A DNA stretch of 64,000 nt from assembly GCA_037389465.1 (NCBI GenBank), contig JAZARR010000212.1, positions 1,382,001 through 1,446,000 on the forward strand, in the 5' to 3' direction. A program made the translations under genes and the position numbers. This document shows positions 1-14,874 of the stretch, in pieces. Within the stretch, counting starts at the first letter, position 1. Every line of letters begins with the position of its first letter. The notes beneath the pieces were generated by a model that was given only the letters and a program-made list of their open reading frames with translations, was not told where the DNA came from and ran no database searches. This DNA comes from Baylisascaris procyonis. Lineage: Eukaryota > Nematoda > Chromadorea > Rhabditida > Ascarididae.

Positions 1-306
1 TCTCTCGTTCATTGCATCCAAGTGCTTAAGAACTTCGATATGTATAATAAAATTGCTCCGATGTATTTATGTAACATGTGTACTCACCAGTCCCTCCAAC
101 TTATGCTTATACCAGTATTAACTTACACTACAAAGATATCAATCCGTCTGGTCTGTTTCGCCCGTTTCTAGCTCACTTTACACGCATAAAGGAAGAGAAC
201 AGTAGAAGAAAGTGATATCTAAATAAAACCATATCGTTTCAACAAAAGAAAAAAGCCACTAGTTGATCGAGAGAGTTTTATCGAAGCCGTCAAGAGATTG
301 ACTAAC

Positions 307-3300
307 CAATCTTGGAAGAAAACTTTTGCACTTGAATCTCTCAAGTTCTTCTTGAGATTCTTAGGATCTGGATCCGCTCGCGAACCCAACCAGAAGAGGC
401 GAGTCCACAATGGAGATGATTTAACGAGCGTCTCAGGAACGGTAGGTCGCAACCAGATGCAATGTAAGCCAGCTGATTCCCATTGTGTGGCCAATGACAG
501 CAGTGCACAGAAGAACGTGATCTAAATACAAGGAAGAATTACCTTCAACTGACGTTTTTATATTGGAATTAGCTGAGACCAAAATCTTGAACGACCAAAC
601 TTTTTACATAGTAACTTTAAAAAAAATATTTCTAATTAGTATAGTGAGAATGAGCAGAATATTCATCCCATATCAACACATCTTTGAGTTTTCAGGGAAT
701 ATATGTACCCCAACGATACAAATATGTGACTGAAACGCACTGTTTCTAAATTCTTTTCCCTCCGTTACCTTTACTTCCTCGGATGCAAAAGCTAACATTC
801 CCATTGACACAATTTCCCACTACAACAAAGTTTTCATCCACAATAATCGCCGAACTTGAAAATGAATAGGTGAAAAAGCGATTCGTTTTCGGATCTGAGT
901 TGCAAATAAGATCAAAGGCGTTGTACCTGATAAACGAATGTTGCCGATATTGCTGTGCATGTGTAAATACAAAAGATCTGCACCGCTGGAATCCTACAAA
1001 TAAGCAAGCATAAAATAAGCATAGATATGAATGTTTATGTCCAATTAAAGCACGATATTCCCAACAAAAAGGGACTTCAATTATAAAACAAAGGAAACAA
1101 TCCCATAGCAACTACAAGACAGAATTCCAAAACTTTTAAAACCGAAAGCAAACGTTGTAATGGCGCCAACTCCGAAGGAGAACGCATCGGTAAGCGAAGT
1201 AATAAGGATTGAAATGGCCGCATCGCTCATGCATTCACCGATCCGCCTCGGCACCGGGTATGCTCGATTCGTGTGTCGTACCGCAGACACCATCAGAAAC
1301 ATATTGTCGGTACCAACAGCCACCAGCAAGAATGGCATCACCCCCACTATGTCATTGTAAGGGATCCCTGAAATATGACACTGTGCTTAAATAGACGAAA
1401 AATTCAATGAGCGTTGAATACAAAACCTCTTTCCAAACGTCCCAAAACTTTATTTGCAGCAAGCTCCGCAGCGGAATTGTATCAAAAATGTTCAGATTTT
1501 AGAAGACCCCAACTAATAAAAAGAAACGGCATTAAAGGTAACCATGCAAAGATTGGAAGCTCTTTAGCCATCCCTATAAAAATGTGCAAGCATCAAACAA
1601 TGACTGCAACAATTTATGTGACTCCTACGAATAGCTGTGCTCACAATACACCAAGTGTCTCCACTACAAAACATTAAAAAGTTACGCTATATGGTCTCTT
1701 CTGGAAAGAACTTTTTTGATAAAGGATACTGCTTGATCTATTCCGGACTAGTTTGTGGAACGCATTCGAATTTTGTCTTAAAATCCACTTTATCAACTCC
1801 ACCTCATAATTCTTTTTCGCTAATACACTCTCATATGCAAAATAGCAACAAAAAGAATTGCAACTTCGATATATGAATTTTTAAAAACTAGCAAATAAGA
1901 GTGAAGAACGATGTAAAACGATCCAAGAAGATGCAAGAAAGTCATTACCTAAAAGATTTGTGATACCAATACCGGTAATGATGCCCATGCCTGCATTAAT
2001 AACGCCAAGCAACGAAAGCACCGGTTTCGACAGAACCCAATCGACATAGAAAGTTCCTTCGATGAAAATAATTGAACAAAGCACCGAGAAAAGCACCAGA
2101 ATAGTGAATGCAAGCACAAATCGTGGAATCAACGAATCGGCGTTTCGTTTCAGTTCCTCAGCTAACGTCTGCGAGTGGAAGTAAGTGTAAGTAATATAAG
2201 GATCTTCCGGATAATTCTCCAAATGTTCTTGCAATGTCTGCAATAATCGCCACCTGATATCCATCGACAAACTTTACCATTAATATGCATTAATTCAATG
2301 CATGGTCTATTTAATCTCATTGTCAACTTTTTTATGATTTCGAGCGATGAAATTGCAAGAAAAAAAATCGTACTCGCTAGATGCCTGCAAAGTAAATTTT
2401 AAAAGAAGGTGGATTTGCAGTTAGTGAGTTAACTTTGAAAGACAAACAATTCAGCGCTAAATGATTCAATTAAGTGTTGCAGAGGTCCTTACATAAACGA
2501 AAGGATCACGCAACACATCATCCAATTGATCGATAAACAAATCATATCCTGAATTGTTGAGATAAATTCTCATTTTACGATTACCAATAACGATTCAGCA
2601 ATTCGAAAGGTAATAGCTTCAAGAAGTGGCAGCAAAATAAGACAGGAAGGAAGAGCAATTTTTTCTGCGCTAAAATACAAATAGACCTCAAAAAGAAAGC
2701 GATGCTCAAGTAGGTAACAGGTATGGTTACCTTTGAAAGGGTTCATAATAAGCTGCAGGTTACCGTATCATTTCATGAGACTTGGATCGTGTGAATTTAT
2801 AAAAACTACAATAATAATTGCTTGCACTTTATGTTTCTCGTGATCAAATCTCATGTTCCTCGTCAAATATCCTTCTTAGCTACGATAGCGATCCCTCGCT
2901 GTGATATTGCCGCTTATTTTCTCATTCAAAGAGCGACATTCCTTCATGAAAATCAACCCATATAATATTGAGGATTCAACGCAGCAATTGTTGTTTGCAT
3001 TTCGAGTGCCTTTTTTACAAAAAAAGGAGAAAGAAACCTGTTATTGTTTTTTCTCGCGGATGCAAAGAATAGTAAACCAACCTTTTCCCAAATGCCAGAT
3101 ATGTATGAGACATTGACCGGGTAGAATTTGAGATGATACACTAGAAACCATGCATGAGCACTAACGACGACGGTCGTATCGTTTGGACCATGCGAGAGTT
3201 TAACGCCACCCAACGCACCGCCAATATAACCACTTCTGAAGGCGAAGAAACTCAATTATTAATTGATCTTGTTTAATGCCATACCATCATGAATTCTAAT

Positions 3301-6300
3301 ATTTTTCCATGTGAATATTTTTCACCTTGAAGGAAAAAAATTTTATAAAACCTTGTCTATAGAAATATCATTACCTATAAACGATTTCCCATACAAAAGA
3401 GTGAAGGGAATCTTCTGTTTTCGCAAATCGCACGAAGTGTACGCTTATGACTTGCAATAATCATTTTAAGTAGTTTAGAAGTGGTAGTCTTTTCAATTGA
3501 ATAATCCTATGTCAATAGGTCGCTCTAAGAGTACACGGAGTGGAAGAAATCATCTCATCCAGTTATGCGGTAATGCAATTCCAAATTAATACCCTCACTT
3601 TCCATAATATCGAAATCAGACCTATGAGATGAACACAAGTGGAAAATGAAATCATAACGAGAGTAGCAAACGATGGAGCCTTAATTATCAAGCAGCGGCC
3701 TGCAGAGACCACCCAAGCGCAAGCAATATCCCGCAGTTAGTGCTTACTTGTGTATCAGTGCTTTAGTTGAATAAAACAATTTCTTTTCGCTGTTTGATGT
3801 TCAGTGCTTTAAGCACCTCCTCGGAACAAGTAAGCATAAAAATGCAAAAAAAAGTAAGCATAAAAAAACAAGTAAGCATTTATTTCTTCAGTGGAAATTT
3901 TTAAATATTTCAGGATCCAGTGCTTTAATCCAGAGCAAATGGCACTGAAGGGAAATTGAAAGAGCAGACATTATTTCACTCATATATTCGCATTCAGAAA
4001 GCAAATGAGCAATCATCTAAACATTCTGGAATAACTCACTACTTTTCCAAAACGTTTTCCGAATTTATGGACGTTACCAACGGAGCAACGACTTGTGCAG
4101 ATGAGCTATAAAATTTATTCAAGCAAACTTTCTAAGATAAATGAATAGCAAGCGGACATACGCAGCCCCAAATCGGACAGTCGGAAAAGTGATGTTGATG
4201 CCGTGATTGAAAAGGTCGTTGACAATATGGACGTGCTTGTTGCCAGGACATCCTTCTGAACGCCACTCCAAACATAAATCCTTGTACTTATACGTTTGTC
4301 CATTATGTACCACTTTCACGCGATTTTGTATATAAAGATCGAGTCGGCGGATAGCCTCTGAATATGGCGGTTCCAGAACGTTGCCGTTACCTCGTGCAGC
4401 CACTATCACCTACAACGAACAACTCACTCTCCCTCTCGATGCATCGCGTCATATTTTTTAAAGTTTATAACGTTTCGCTCGATATTATTCAATGAGCTGA
4501 ACGACCCTTTCACAAGCAAGAACATAGGCGTAAAAGGACTAGTGGAGACTAGTGGAAGAAAAAGCGTACGTTAAAAGAAAGACCATATCAGAGGGTCATT
4601 ATATTTCTTTTTAAGCTTATTCCGTATTCTTAAACGGCACGGTATTTTCGATCTCACCCAAGAGTGAAGGAATTTTGAGACGAAACCTAAGTAACCTCTA
4701 AAATCTTCGAATAAACTTGCGACAGAGTTTTCAAATAAAATTCGCGAAGCACTGCGTTGTTTTACTGATGTAACTCCAGTTGCTTTCGTTGTCTATAACC
4801 TTCTGAATAAACTGCATGAAAAGCAGCCTTCACTGCCCCAATGGTCAACCCCGACCGTTGACTCTCGAGCATCCTGAACATCAGTTAGACAATCAGAATT
4901 TGTTCGATCAGTGTCTGTGATGCACAGCTCCGGCGAGATCAGTAGCACTCTAATCGGACTTATGCACTTCCAACTTCATTCCATACTTGATTTTTTAATA
5001 TCTGAAAGGTGCTACTCAATTCGGAAGCTTTGTTAGGACCGATTCTGTCTCGCAGAAGCCGTACTTTACAGCAAAGGTTAAACAATTTCAAACCCTTCGA
5101 TATAGGCTCAAAAATGCCAAACTTTGGAATTTTATAATAATTCGAATCGTTTGAATTTCCTTGATAAACATGAGTTTCAGTAACTAGAGGATATCGCTTG
5201 CTTTGTAAAGTCCTAGTAAACGCTGTCATAGCATCAGTTCTGTTGTTCTTTATGGTAAGTAAATTAGAAAAATTGGCTTTTGCTTGATAACTGATAGCCC
5301 TACTAGCAAGTGCTATGTAACATTTTTGCGAAATACCCAAATTTTTTTTGGTTGAAATGCATCAACTGATGAAATTTGGATAAATTATATTTGAAAAAGT
5401 ATAAATATCAGCGGTGCTTATTATCAGAAATATCAGCAGTGTTTATTACTGTTTACGAGAGCAATCCGAAAAAGATTGAGTTTGAATTGCAGAAAAATTT
5501 TTATCGGAAACCAACCCAAAATTTTTGGACTTTATCGATAAATCTAAGCTATAGTAAATGAAAGACACCGTTTTTCTGCAAAGACAGTATTCGCCTGTTT
5601 CAAGAGTATTTCTATCATTCCAATCAACAAAAAATTATATGAAAGACTGAGTGTTGCTCCAAAAAGTGTTGAAAAACAAACGACTAATAGACAGTCAAAT
5701 TGACTGCTTTCAGAGAATAATCTCGCAACAAGAAATTAAAGCTTAAGTGAACGTCTAGGAAGCAGCAATCATCAAAACTTGAAGAAATATGAATTGGAAA
5801 AAGATTCGAATTTTGGTGATGAGCAAAAAGCTTTGGGGAAAATCTTTAAAAATGCACCCAGATTCAATTTGAATTTAAGCAGCAGCATGCCACTAAATGT
5901 CGGCCATCGAATAGCCAAACAATTAACGCGGTCGCATGAAAAACTTTGAAATCATTGATAGTAGTTAGATTTTGAATTTTGTTTCTTTTAGTGTTTTATA
6001 TATAAACATTTGGAATTTGAAATGTTGCAACAACAATTTTTGTTGTTTCATTCAGTCATGTAGCAAGCCGCAACCGAACCTTCAAATAAGAAGTTGACAC
6101 TGTCCACAGCATGAAGACGATTGCGCTACAGTTTAAAAAAACTTGGATAAGGGAAAAGAACTCTGTCGTGGATCCGCGAAAATTTGATTCGAAAAAGCGT
6201 GGATACGAAATTCCAGGGACAAAAAGGTGAATGAAAGGATCCTGATGACAGAGAGTGCAGGAAAAATTGAGAAATTTTTTAATTTCCCGATTCTTGCACG

Positions 6301-6917
6301 ATAAAACATATTATAAGCAAGCACGGATAAGAGATGGTGGTGAAATGCAAATAAATAAAAGTGGCAGTAGACCTAAATGAGTCAGAGATGATTGCGACCG
6401 CTGACCGAAAAGTGGCTGCCTTTTATTTAATTTGCCACGAGAATACAATAAAAGACAGGTGAGCGAGAAGGGAATCTGATAGAATGAGCAAAAATATCGT
6501 CACGCATTTCAAGTGCTAACAAATCAAGAAGTAAATGCGAGTAATTAAGAACACTTAACAACCCTACACGAGCAAATGAAACCAACGAAAGCTTAACGAT
6601 GTATTAGTATGAGGTCGATAAAGACAGCCCACCTGAACCTCTCTTGACTGAGTGACGACCCGGCCTGGTATATAGTTGTGATTGTGCAAAGGCCATAAAT
6701 CATGGATTATTTGCCGCTCGACTTTACTCGGCGCGTTTGTCGGTGTGAACAAGTAGACAGCGTCTGTGAGCGGGTCCAGGTGTAGAAATCCGACGGCGCA
6801 TGCGGCCGTGACGAGTAGTGGGATGACGATAAACGGTAATGGGTGCAACGCCACAAAACGACCATAGCGATAGAAGGTCTTCGAAAGCGGTCGCTCTATA
6901 CAGTCGAATGACGTCAT
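307..6917 (-). CDS. Patched-related (PTR) transmembrane protein, 5' part (partial)
   Basis: Likely PTR family member: 12-TM RND/patched-like proteins expanded in nematodes and implicated in sterol or lipid handling, secretion and cuticle shaping. Exons on the minus strand: 6917-6633, 4409-4162, 3235-3082, 2253-1949, 1367-1154, 993-927 and 521-307 (last donor GTTAGT, frame exact). The start ATG at 6917 opens a short cytosolic stretch with FYRYGRFVALHP, then TM1. The 4409 and 3235 exons form the first luminal loop (SGYIGGALGGV). The 2253 exon carries DSLIPRF and the start of the sterol-sensing domain. The 1367 exon has GVMPFLLVAVGTDNMFLM and splices to IPAVQIFCIYTC, a hallmark PTR stretch. The 521 exon encodes ITFFCALLSLATQWE and ends in FFQDW. 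All phases agree except between 3082 (phase 0) and 2253 (needs phase 2), so an exon is missing there or one base is wrong. The 3' half lies before base 1. The orthologue among the many PTRs is unknown. Confidence 0.85.
2493..2548 (-). other. Candidate extra exon of the PTR gene
   Basis: A 56-base segment lies between CAG at 2550-2549 and a GTAAGG donor at 2492. Its length bridges phase 0 (end of the 3235-3082 exon) to phase 2 (start of the 2253 exon) exactly. In that frame the peptide (starting DMICLSINW) does not resemble PTRs. In another frame it reads YDLFIDQLDDVLRDPFVY, which looks like the LLQTLQEHLENYPEDPYIT stretch of the next exon. It may be a real exon, an alternative exon or a decayed exon duplicate. 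Confidence 0.35.
3827..3880. repeat. Short tandem AAGTAAGCATAAAAA-type repeat in PTR intron
   Basis: Three close copies of AAGTAAGCAT followed by A-rich spacers lie within about 55 bases of the long intron between 4162 and 3235. It looks like ordinary slippage or local duplication. Confidence 0.6.
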
Positions 6918-9900
6918 CCCACACCTGCTGGGTCAGCCGTTACTATAGTCTTCAAATTACAACTTAGCAGTGAGTGTTCTCCTAAATAATTGCAGTCGAT
7001 GACAACGTAGAAAGTAAATTGCGAACAAATTGACTTCTGGCAAGCGGCACTATCGCCATAAATTAACGACACCTTGTACTGAGCACAGATAAACGTGCAT
7101 CGCTGTCAATAAAAAGTGGCAGCCACTATGCAAGAAATCATAGACAAAAGGGGTTCATGTTTTCGCAATATAAGAAATTTCGGAAGTGAGGAGGAAAACA
7201 TTGCTGCTGTTCCACCTTTTCGATGTTGTGGATATGTACATATATGTATGTATAAGCTCTTGAATATGCATTTCAAGCGAGTGGCAAAGCAACTGGTATC
7301 ATTCGACCAAAAGAAATTTCTCGAGCATGATACCAAATGAAATACCTCCTCTTCTATCACTTCATGAGATAAAAAGCTGAGGTAGTAAGTCAAGAGTGTG
7401 AACTGTTGCTACAAAGTTGCTCATATAGCTTAAAGGCATTCGAAGTACTAAGTAAAACTTTTCAACGAAGCTGTCGTCTATCACAGACTAAATACAGAAC
7501 ATCAAGATTTACATATAGAGTTTATAAAGTAAGTCAGCAGCAGGAACTTGAAAAATACTCGCATTGGCTGAAGGCATTGAAATATTCTGTAAAATGCGCT
7601 GAAAAATTAACCCTTTACCTCCAACAGGTCAAAGATGTAAAGATTTCCTTCTGCGTTATAAGCAAGGGAGAGAGAGGTGAAGAAAAAGAGGACTTCAAAC
7701 CCCTTGAGTGACAGATAAGACCTACAAAAATTTCACATTGAAAATGGAACACCTTCTGATTAAAGCGAATTCAATTCCTCTCACGAATACAGACACATGG
7801 ATGGACATGAGTAGTTAAGAATCCAAAGAGCTTCACACGTAATAGAAAGATGTTGATAAAATATCAGCTAAAAAAGAAGAAAAGATATAATTAATGTTTT
7901 GTTTTATAGTTTTAAAATTGATGCATTCAGATGCATTATGCCAAAGACATCTGCTAATATGCCGAATGCAATTCATCGAGTATAGTTTTTAGGCGTTCCA
8001 TCCAGTTATCATTACTTATTGAATAGTCCACCTTCGCTGTTACCTATTAACTCTCTCACTCAAATACCTTCGAAAAAAAGGAAATTAAATATGAAATTCA
8101 CATTAATGGAAATAGAAAAAGCATGATATAAATATTACATTGAGAGATTAAGTAGACCTCTCCAAAGATAATCAAGCAAACCGTTGCGGAGTAACAATGG
8201 GCTTATTAACAGCAACAATCACTAAAAGGGGACTTATAAAATCATAGTAAATATTGAGTGATCTATTACAGAGAGACCCCTTTAAAAGACTTATATCATC
8301 AGTGGAAAAAACGCCACTATAAAAGGGATATAAATATTTGAGAAGAGGGATGCGTAATACTGGTATCGCCAACTAACGCACACGTCGAGCAGCGTCACTC
8401 ATCTAACCGACCCATTAACGACACTAAATTCTAAATCGTCCTTCATACACTACAACATCAGTGCGTGCTCAATGAATATGCACGCACGCATACACGTATT
8501 TTGTTCTACCTATTCAAAAGTGCCAACTCCTCAATAAGGGCATGTGGGAGAGCGCAGCTGTTTACCCTAAACCGTCGAATATGATCCTTTCCCCTCGATA
8601 TGGTCCCTCCTATGGTTACCTTAAAATTCAGTCCTCCTTTCGACACGATCACTCCTACAATTTCCCTTAAACAGAATCCATGAAGTTAGTCTCCCTGCCT
8701 TTTTTGTAACGGATCCCTCAGCACACATTCCCCTTTAGACATAGTTGCTCCTACAAATTCATGGCCCTTTTCGGTAAGAAGAAATATTAGAATTTGCCTG
8801 GACCCTTCAAGTACTGCATGAATGTCTTGTTAGAAGCGGTTACTATCAACATTTATTGCCTGAGTAAGGCTTCAATGGTGGAATAGTGATGCATGCAGCT
8901 CTTAGAAGAAAGAAAAACGAATGTAAAATTTTCAGAGAAGTTAACTGCTTCCTCTTTCACAGAAATGCTCGCAAGCCTTAGCTGCCAACTCTCCAAGTAT
9001 AAGAAGCAAGTCGGCTATTACTGTGCAAAAATGGTCATCAGGCTATGGAAAGCGTCGCTATCGTACCGCACCTGGATGCTTTAAATGAAGTTATTAGAGC
9101 TCTTCTAAACAGACTTTGTCAATTCGAAAAATCGACAAGTAATAAACCTTCGATCGCTAATAGCTATAAAATTCTTCTTCATTTTTTTAAAGTTTTTTTG
9201 ATATTTGGGGCTGACCACTCAGTTGCTGTTTCCTATTACCTTCTTTGTGTACTACTAAATGGGATTTGTTTAGGAGCTGACTACGTATGCATCGATTACT
9301 TTTTCTTATACTTCAAATCATCGTGCAATCGCCCTATTCGCTATTACCTCACTAGATGGTCAACTGCTCGAAATTCAAATGCGATGAACAATTGTACTGC
9401 AATTCAATCACTGAATAAAACATGCATACATTTATTTATATCTTCAGAAGTATGCAAATAAATATAAATGTCAGCAGAATTACTGGCCGAGCCAATCAAC
9501 TTTGGCATATTAAGCATAATGTTATTTCAAAATTAGCATGGTCTTGTACATATTTGAATGTTAGAAACGGTATTCAGTCGCAAAGTCAGCTAGTTCTTTA
9601 AGCTTAAATTCTGAGCTCGAGAAAGGTAGGTGATAAACCAATCAAACCGATATAAATTCGTAAAGTAAGGCACAGAAAATGTATTTTGCGGCTGCTACCA
9701 AGAAAAGTTCAAGGAAACATCCGTGGGGTCGCCACAACATTCGCAACATGCTCACATGACTTATTCGATTCAACTTGCTATCCTTGAAACCTATCCATAA
9801 TTTTCTGCCACAGAGCTGTAAATACTCTGATGCCTGCATACAAGAAAACATGAGCTTATCTATAGACAAATCGTTACGATTTTAGGAAATACCTGCCGCA

Positions 9901-12900
9901 TAAAATTTTTGAAGACGCTATTTAGATCACCACTTCAGTTGATGGCAACAGCAGCTTCAATAGCATAGCCCTGGATGGAAGAATGCAACTGTGGTCAATT
10001 CCTTTCTGGCTGAAGAATGCAACTTAAGTAAGGCAATCGAGGTGCGCAAAAGCACTGATCACTGTTGCACAGTTATTCACCAAAACGCAATCGAGAAACG
10101 CGGTAATTGCCGGTGCCGGATAGCTGGACTTACAATAATAATAATGCTTATTTGCATGAAATAAAATGGAAAACACACAAAAGTTGCAGTAAAGAATACT
10201 GACATATGCGCCGAAAAAACAGTCCAGTGAACAACTGCTACTTATTATGCATGCATCGATTCGATTCTTTATGCCAAATGGTGGTTTCGGCCGAATTTCG
10301 CTTTCTGTACGGATTACATAAATATTAAAAAATCGCACATATCGAAGCTATTTGCAAAGCATGGTGTGGAGGATTATGTCCAAACTGTACTACGGTTCAT
10401 ACTTTGGCGCAAATGTCCCATTACGGAAGTTTCATCTGGTGCAGAGGATGGTGTGAAGAAATGAAACAATTTACTTCAACGCCCATCAAAAGTGCTATAA
10501 GGAACTTTCTCTTCCAAGACAAGTTGCATTTACTAGGATCACCTTTATTACATTTAAATTGGAAAACATCGCTTTAATATCTATGTTTCATTCCATCAAT
10601 AGACAAGTGCATATGACTCGCAATAGAAAAGTCAATATTCCTTTCCAACTTGTTGAGATTTGTTGAACGATGTAATACCTGTATTCTTCGTCGCAAATAA
10701 TTAAAGTCAAGCGTAAAATTTGCTTGATCACAGAAAGATCTTGAAGTTACCTTTTGAGCTTGAGATGGCCGAAAAATTTAACTTTTCTTTTCGTCTTTTT
10801 CCCCAGAATTTAAAAAGCGAAAGTTCTTTCAATTTATGTTTCAATGGAATTCGTGAAACTGGTCTAATATTAAATGTGAAGTAAAGGATAGTGGTTCAAA
10901 TAAACCAAACTATACAATACATATTTTGCGCATCTTTTAATCAATCAATTTTAGATTTATTCAATGAACATGCTGCGTTAGATTACACTTACTTCATTTT
11001 ACATATTGAATAACAAAATGAAAGCAATGAGCTAGAAAAATAATCTAAAATATCCTACCTACAGCTATTGCCTTCAATAAGTGCACTGGAGGTCTGTAAG
11101 CGATCTCTAATATTTTTGCTGTTCTATAAATCTACAATCTCAGCAATAAAGATCTCTGACTAAGTGATCTGCACATTCTTGTTGATTATTTTGATGCACT
11201 AATAAAGATTCGTTTCGTACAACACTTCAAGACAGAGCCATCGAGCTATAAGAAACTCAACTTCACCGTGATTACCCCAATTCGACCATCAAACCATGCC
11301 AACAAAAATACTTTTGTATTTTCACAAATTCAAAGAACACCTATTAGTACTGAACTTTTATAATGTTGCTTAACAAGCGTTTTTTTTTTAGCTCTTCGGC
11401 GCTTATTTGTGTATTCATTTACAACCTAATGAGGCGAAGCTGCGCGATGCACATCAACGCAACTGTCGAATGAAATCCGATCACAGATAGTGATGATAGT
11501 TTACTTTCTGTGATTAAGCGGGAAATTATTCTGGCGTACTGTGGATAATCCGAGCTAATTTGCCCGTTAAAAGTTCAAGCCCTATCAATAGAAAATCGTT
11601 TTAACAAGCAAAATCATCAATCATTTTAATGCAGTACAAGTTTACACACATTTGAAGTTCGTCACAAAACACAAAACTCCAAAACTATTGAAGATGAACC
11701 ACGCAATGCTTTGAATAAGGAAGTCATTCTTCAAAGAGAATTGAATAATATCAGTAACAGCTCTCTCTTTTTTTTTTTTCGGCACAAATTTATCAATCCC
11801 TCATCTTTCCAGCCGCACCCCTCATGGCATTAAAAACGATCGTTTGGCAAGGAAAAGGAAAAAATCATTATCTAATGGTAGCAGAAAAATTGGTTGCGAT
11901 AATCATAGTAGCAACAATTCGGGCGACCAATACTGTTACGAAATACGAGCGATTCGGCGAACGGATCGGCAGTGAGAATTGAAGTAATGATTGAGGAGCA
12001 TTCTGGATATAATCTTGAAGTACGCATGTTTTGGGAAAGTTAAATGATTCGCTTCGAAAAAAAGGAAGATATGAACTGAATTCCGGAAGTATTCTTGACG
12101 TTCTGATGCAAAAGTAGAAAAATGATAGCAAAAATCCTTTGTAAAATGATATATTTTCAGACATTTCAAGACGAATGAATTGAGATTTACGCTGTCCAAA
12201 AACTTCAAGTCATTATCCGATGTATTTTTTGGACCACTTAGAAAAAAATCCTTCCCACCCCCTTCCACTCCTTTTGGACTTCCTCGAACGATCATTCTTT
12301 GCAAACAAGCAATTTTAACGCAACCAGCAGTAAAATAAGTAAACCGTTAAACAATGTGGACTTATTTTGTGTTGTAGTTGGTGATCAAAAGGCATGAATT
12401 ACTCACTCGCAATGCCTTCCGTAAACGAGAAAATAATATGAAAAGAAATTGCTATGTTTGCTTGAATATAGGCTCTGTTTCGAACAAAAGCCCCTCTGCT
12501 CGAGGGTAGTGAAAAATAGAAAGCACCTCTCCATCTCCAAGAAATACAACCTCCTTCTTGGAGGGAGAGGGTGGAATCGTGTCGAAAAATCCTTTCAAGT
12601 GGCTTTTTAAACAACTTTGAAGCCTCATAAACTAGCTTCAATTTGACACCGTATTAAGCACCCAAATATAATATTATTGTACTCAGTAATTTAGTTTAAG
12701 AGTAAACAGAGCCACGAGAAATAAAAGGCCTCTCTTAAATGTAAGCATCTCCTCATATGCCAAAAAAAGTTCTCAGGTTTCTATTTAAGAAATTACGGTA
12801 ATAAATATTTTGTGCACGCATGAAAAACCAAACCTCGTCGAGCGCAGCAGACGGAATTGCATTGAGAACATAAAACCTACCCTCCACTAATCGATAACCA

Positions 12901-14793
12901 CTCAATCGAAACGCATATCATAATGCACAATAAACAGGAACCTAATTTTCTTCTATTCGATGAGTTCACAGCTGAACAGTCGATTAAACGTTTCAACAAC
13001 AATTGAAACTTGTGTTTTTTCATTTAGAAGCACTAAATTATAGTTCATAAAATATGCCTTATTTTGGGTGTACAATTTGCAGTTGTGAAAGTAGTAGTGC
13101 TTCAAAAAGTGATACAAAAATTTTTTCAAGACTCCTTACTAATTACGATGTGTAGAAAAAAAAAAAATATTCCGATAGAGTTTAGACGGAATTCCAAGAA
13201 ATATTTGATGATGTAAGTGAAGTTTTATAAATTCATAGTTAATCTCATGGCTATGCTTTTGATTGGTACATGAGCAATATGCATGTTTATTGCTTCATTA
13301 TATCCATGTTTTATTATTTTTAACGCTTTATGATTAATTTATACGCTATTTAGCGTTGTGCTCTTCTACTATTTAAACGTGCATTGTCTGTGTATATAGA
13401 TAAATGAATAGATTTGAAAAGATTTATTGGTTCACGCCACTGAATTCTTTCGTTTGTACTACTTATGAAATGTGCTACTATTTGGAAAATGCATCGGCTG
13501 AATGAAGTTTGGAAAGAGGACATGCGGAATATTGCGATATGCGCAATTCAGCTTACTGGATTGCACATATCGCTTGGCATTAAAGCAATAAGCATGCTCG
13601 TTAGTGAGTTTCATCTGGGAAAACGCATTGGCCGAATGGCGTTTGCATAAACATTCAAGCAATGACTACTAGTGAGCTTCTTAAACGAAAAAATCGGTTG
13701 TAAGAATTCCTCATAAAAAAAGTCGCTCTTTTTCGTAGCGATTGGCAACTTCATTCGTTCATTTCATGGCAAACCTTAGCAATAATCAAAGGAAAATTGC
13801 ATCGGGAGGTAACCTATGGGCGCTACAAATTTTATCGCTACACCTGTTCCAGTTGCCGGCGATTACCGAATTCAATCTGGGGGACAGACATATAGACAGA
13901 CGGACAGACACACATATGTGCATAAACATAAGCACGGACATAAAACACTCATAATGCACTTTTGTTAGTTTTTGCTCAAAAAGGGTAGAAAAGCAGAATG
14001 CAAACGTTTTAAATTAGTTCGATAATTCATGGATATTACAGAGAAATCCTCACAGTATTGTAGGTTTAATATGAAGGAAACAAGAGAATATTCATTTACA
14101 GCGAACAACAATAAACCCATCAACTCATTCAATTATTCTGTTACCTATTTTTGTATTTGCATTCACATACCTTTTTATTGTTTTCCCACTTGGGGACATG
14201 AAAACATAAATGAAAAATGAATAAATAAATAAATATATTCCAGTTATACTTCAAAGAAAAGCGTTGAGGGTGAGGAGAAAGGGACAAGGGCGGCTCACGA
14301 CAGTAGTACGCTCGTTGAGACTTCAACGAATTGAGAGTGACTTGAAGGACGTCGTCCATTCGACGCACACGCGCCTGGGCAGTTTGACCTAGAATAGAGT
14401 ATGGACGTGACTAGTGCCGAACAAACCCGGTAACGAATTGCGCCGATGCGCAATGATCCCTTTCATGGTGAGCGGCTGGGTTCATGTGGTGTTATTTGGC
14501 TGTCCGCATTTCATCTATCGTCCTATACTCACCAATCTGCCACTTGCATATCACCCTTCATCAAAAATAATAATGAATTAATTTGATGTACGAGAAAACG
14601 AGTAAAGTGAAGTAAACAAACACCTTTGCAGCAGCGAATTCTTATACGTTTTATCAAAACTCCCAAAGAGGATTTATGACAAAATTCGACGTGCGATTTG
14701 TTGGCATACCTACGGGAACTTCTGTTCACGATCCATAAAGAATTTAGCCACTCATTTTTGATGTCAGGCAGATCTGTCATCGCTGCTGGGAAA

Positions 14794-14874
14794 GAGATTC
14801 TAAGTCTCATCTCTGATATTCCCTTCATTTCTGAGATTCTAAGGGTCATCTCTAAGATTTTAAGTGTTATCTTT
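14794..14874. repeat. Three-copy degenerate 21-base repeat
   Basis: GAGATTCTAAGTCTCATCTCT at 14794 recurs as GAGATTCTAAGGGTCATCTCT at 14833 and as a weaker copy from 14854. Two copies are separated by about 18 bases and the third is adjacent. It is non-coding and its function is unknown. Confidence 0.6.

Noticed and set aside
1160..1394. Plus-strand frames at 1.16-1.39 kb
   Set aside because: Shadows of the PTR exon 1367-1154 on the minus strand.
9045..9461. 138-codon plus frame in the long intergenic region
   Set aside because: No family resemblance, composition typical of AT-rich non-coding DNA, no splice partners.
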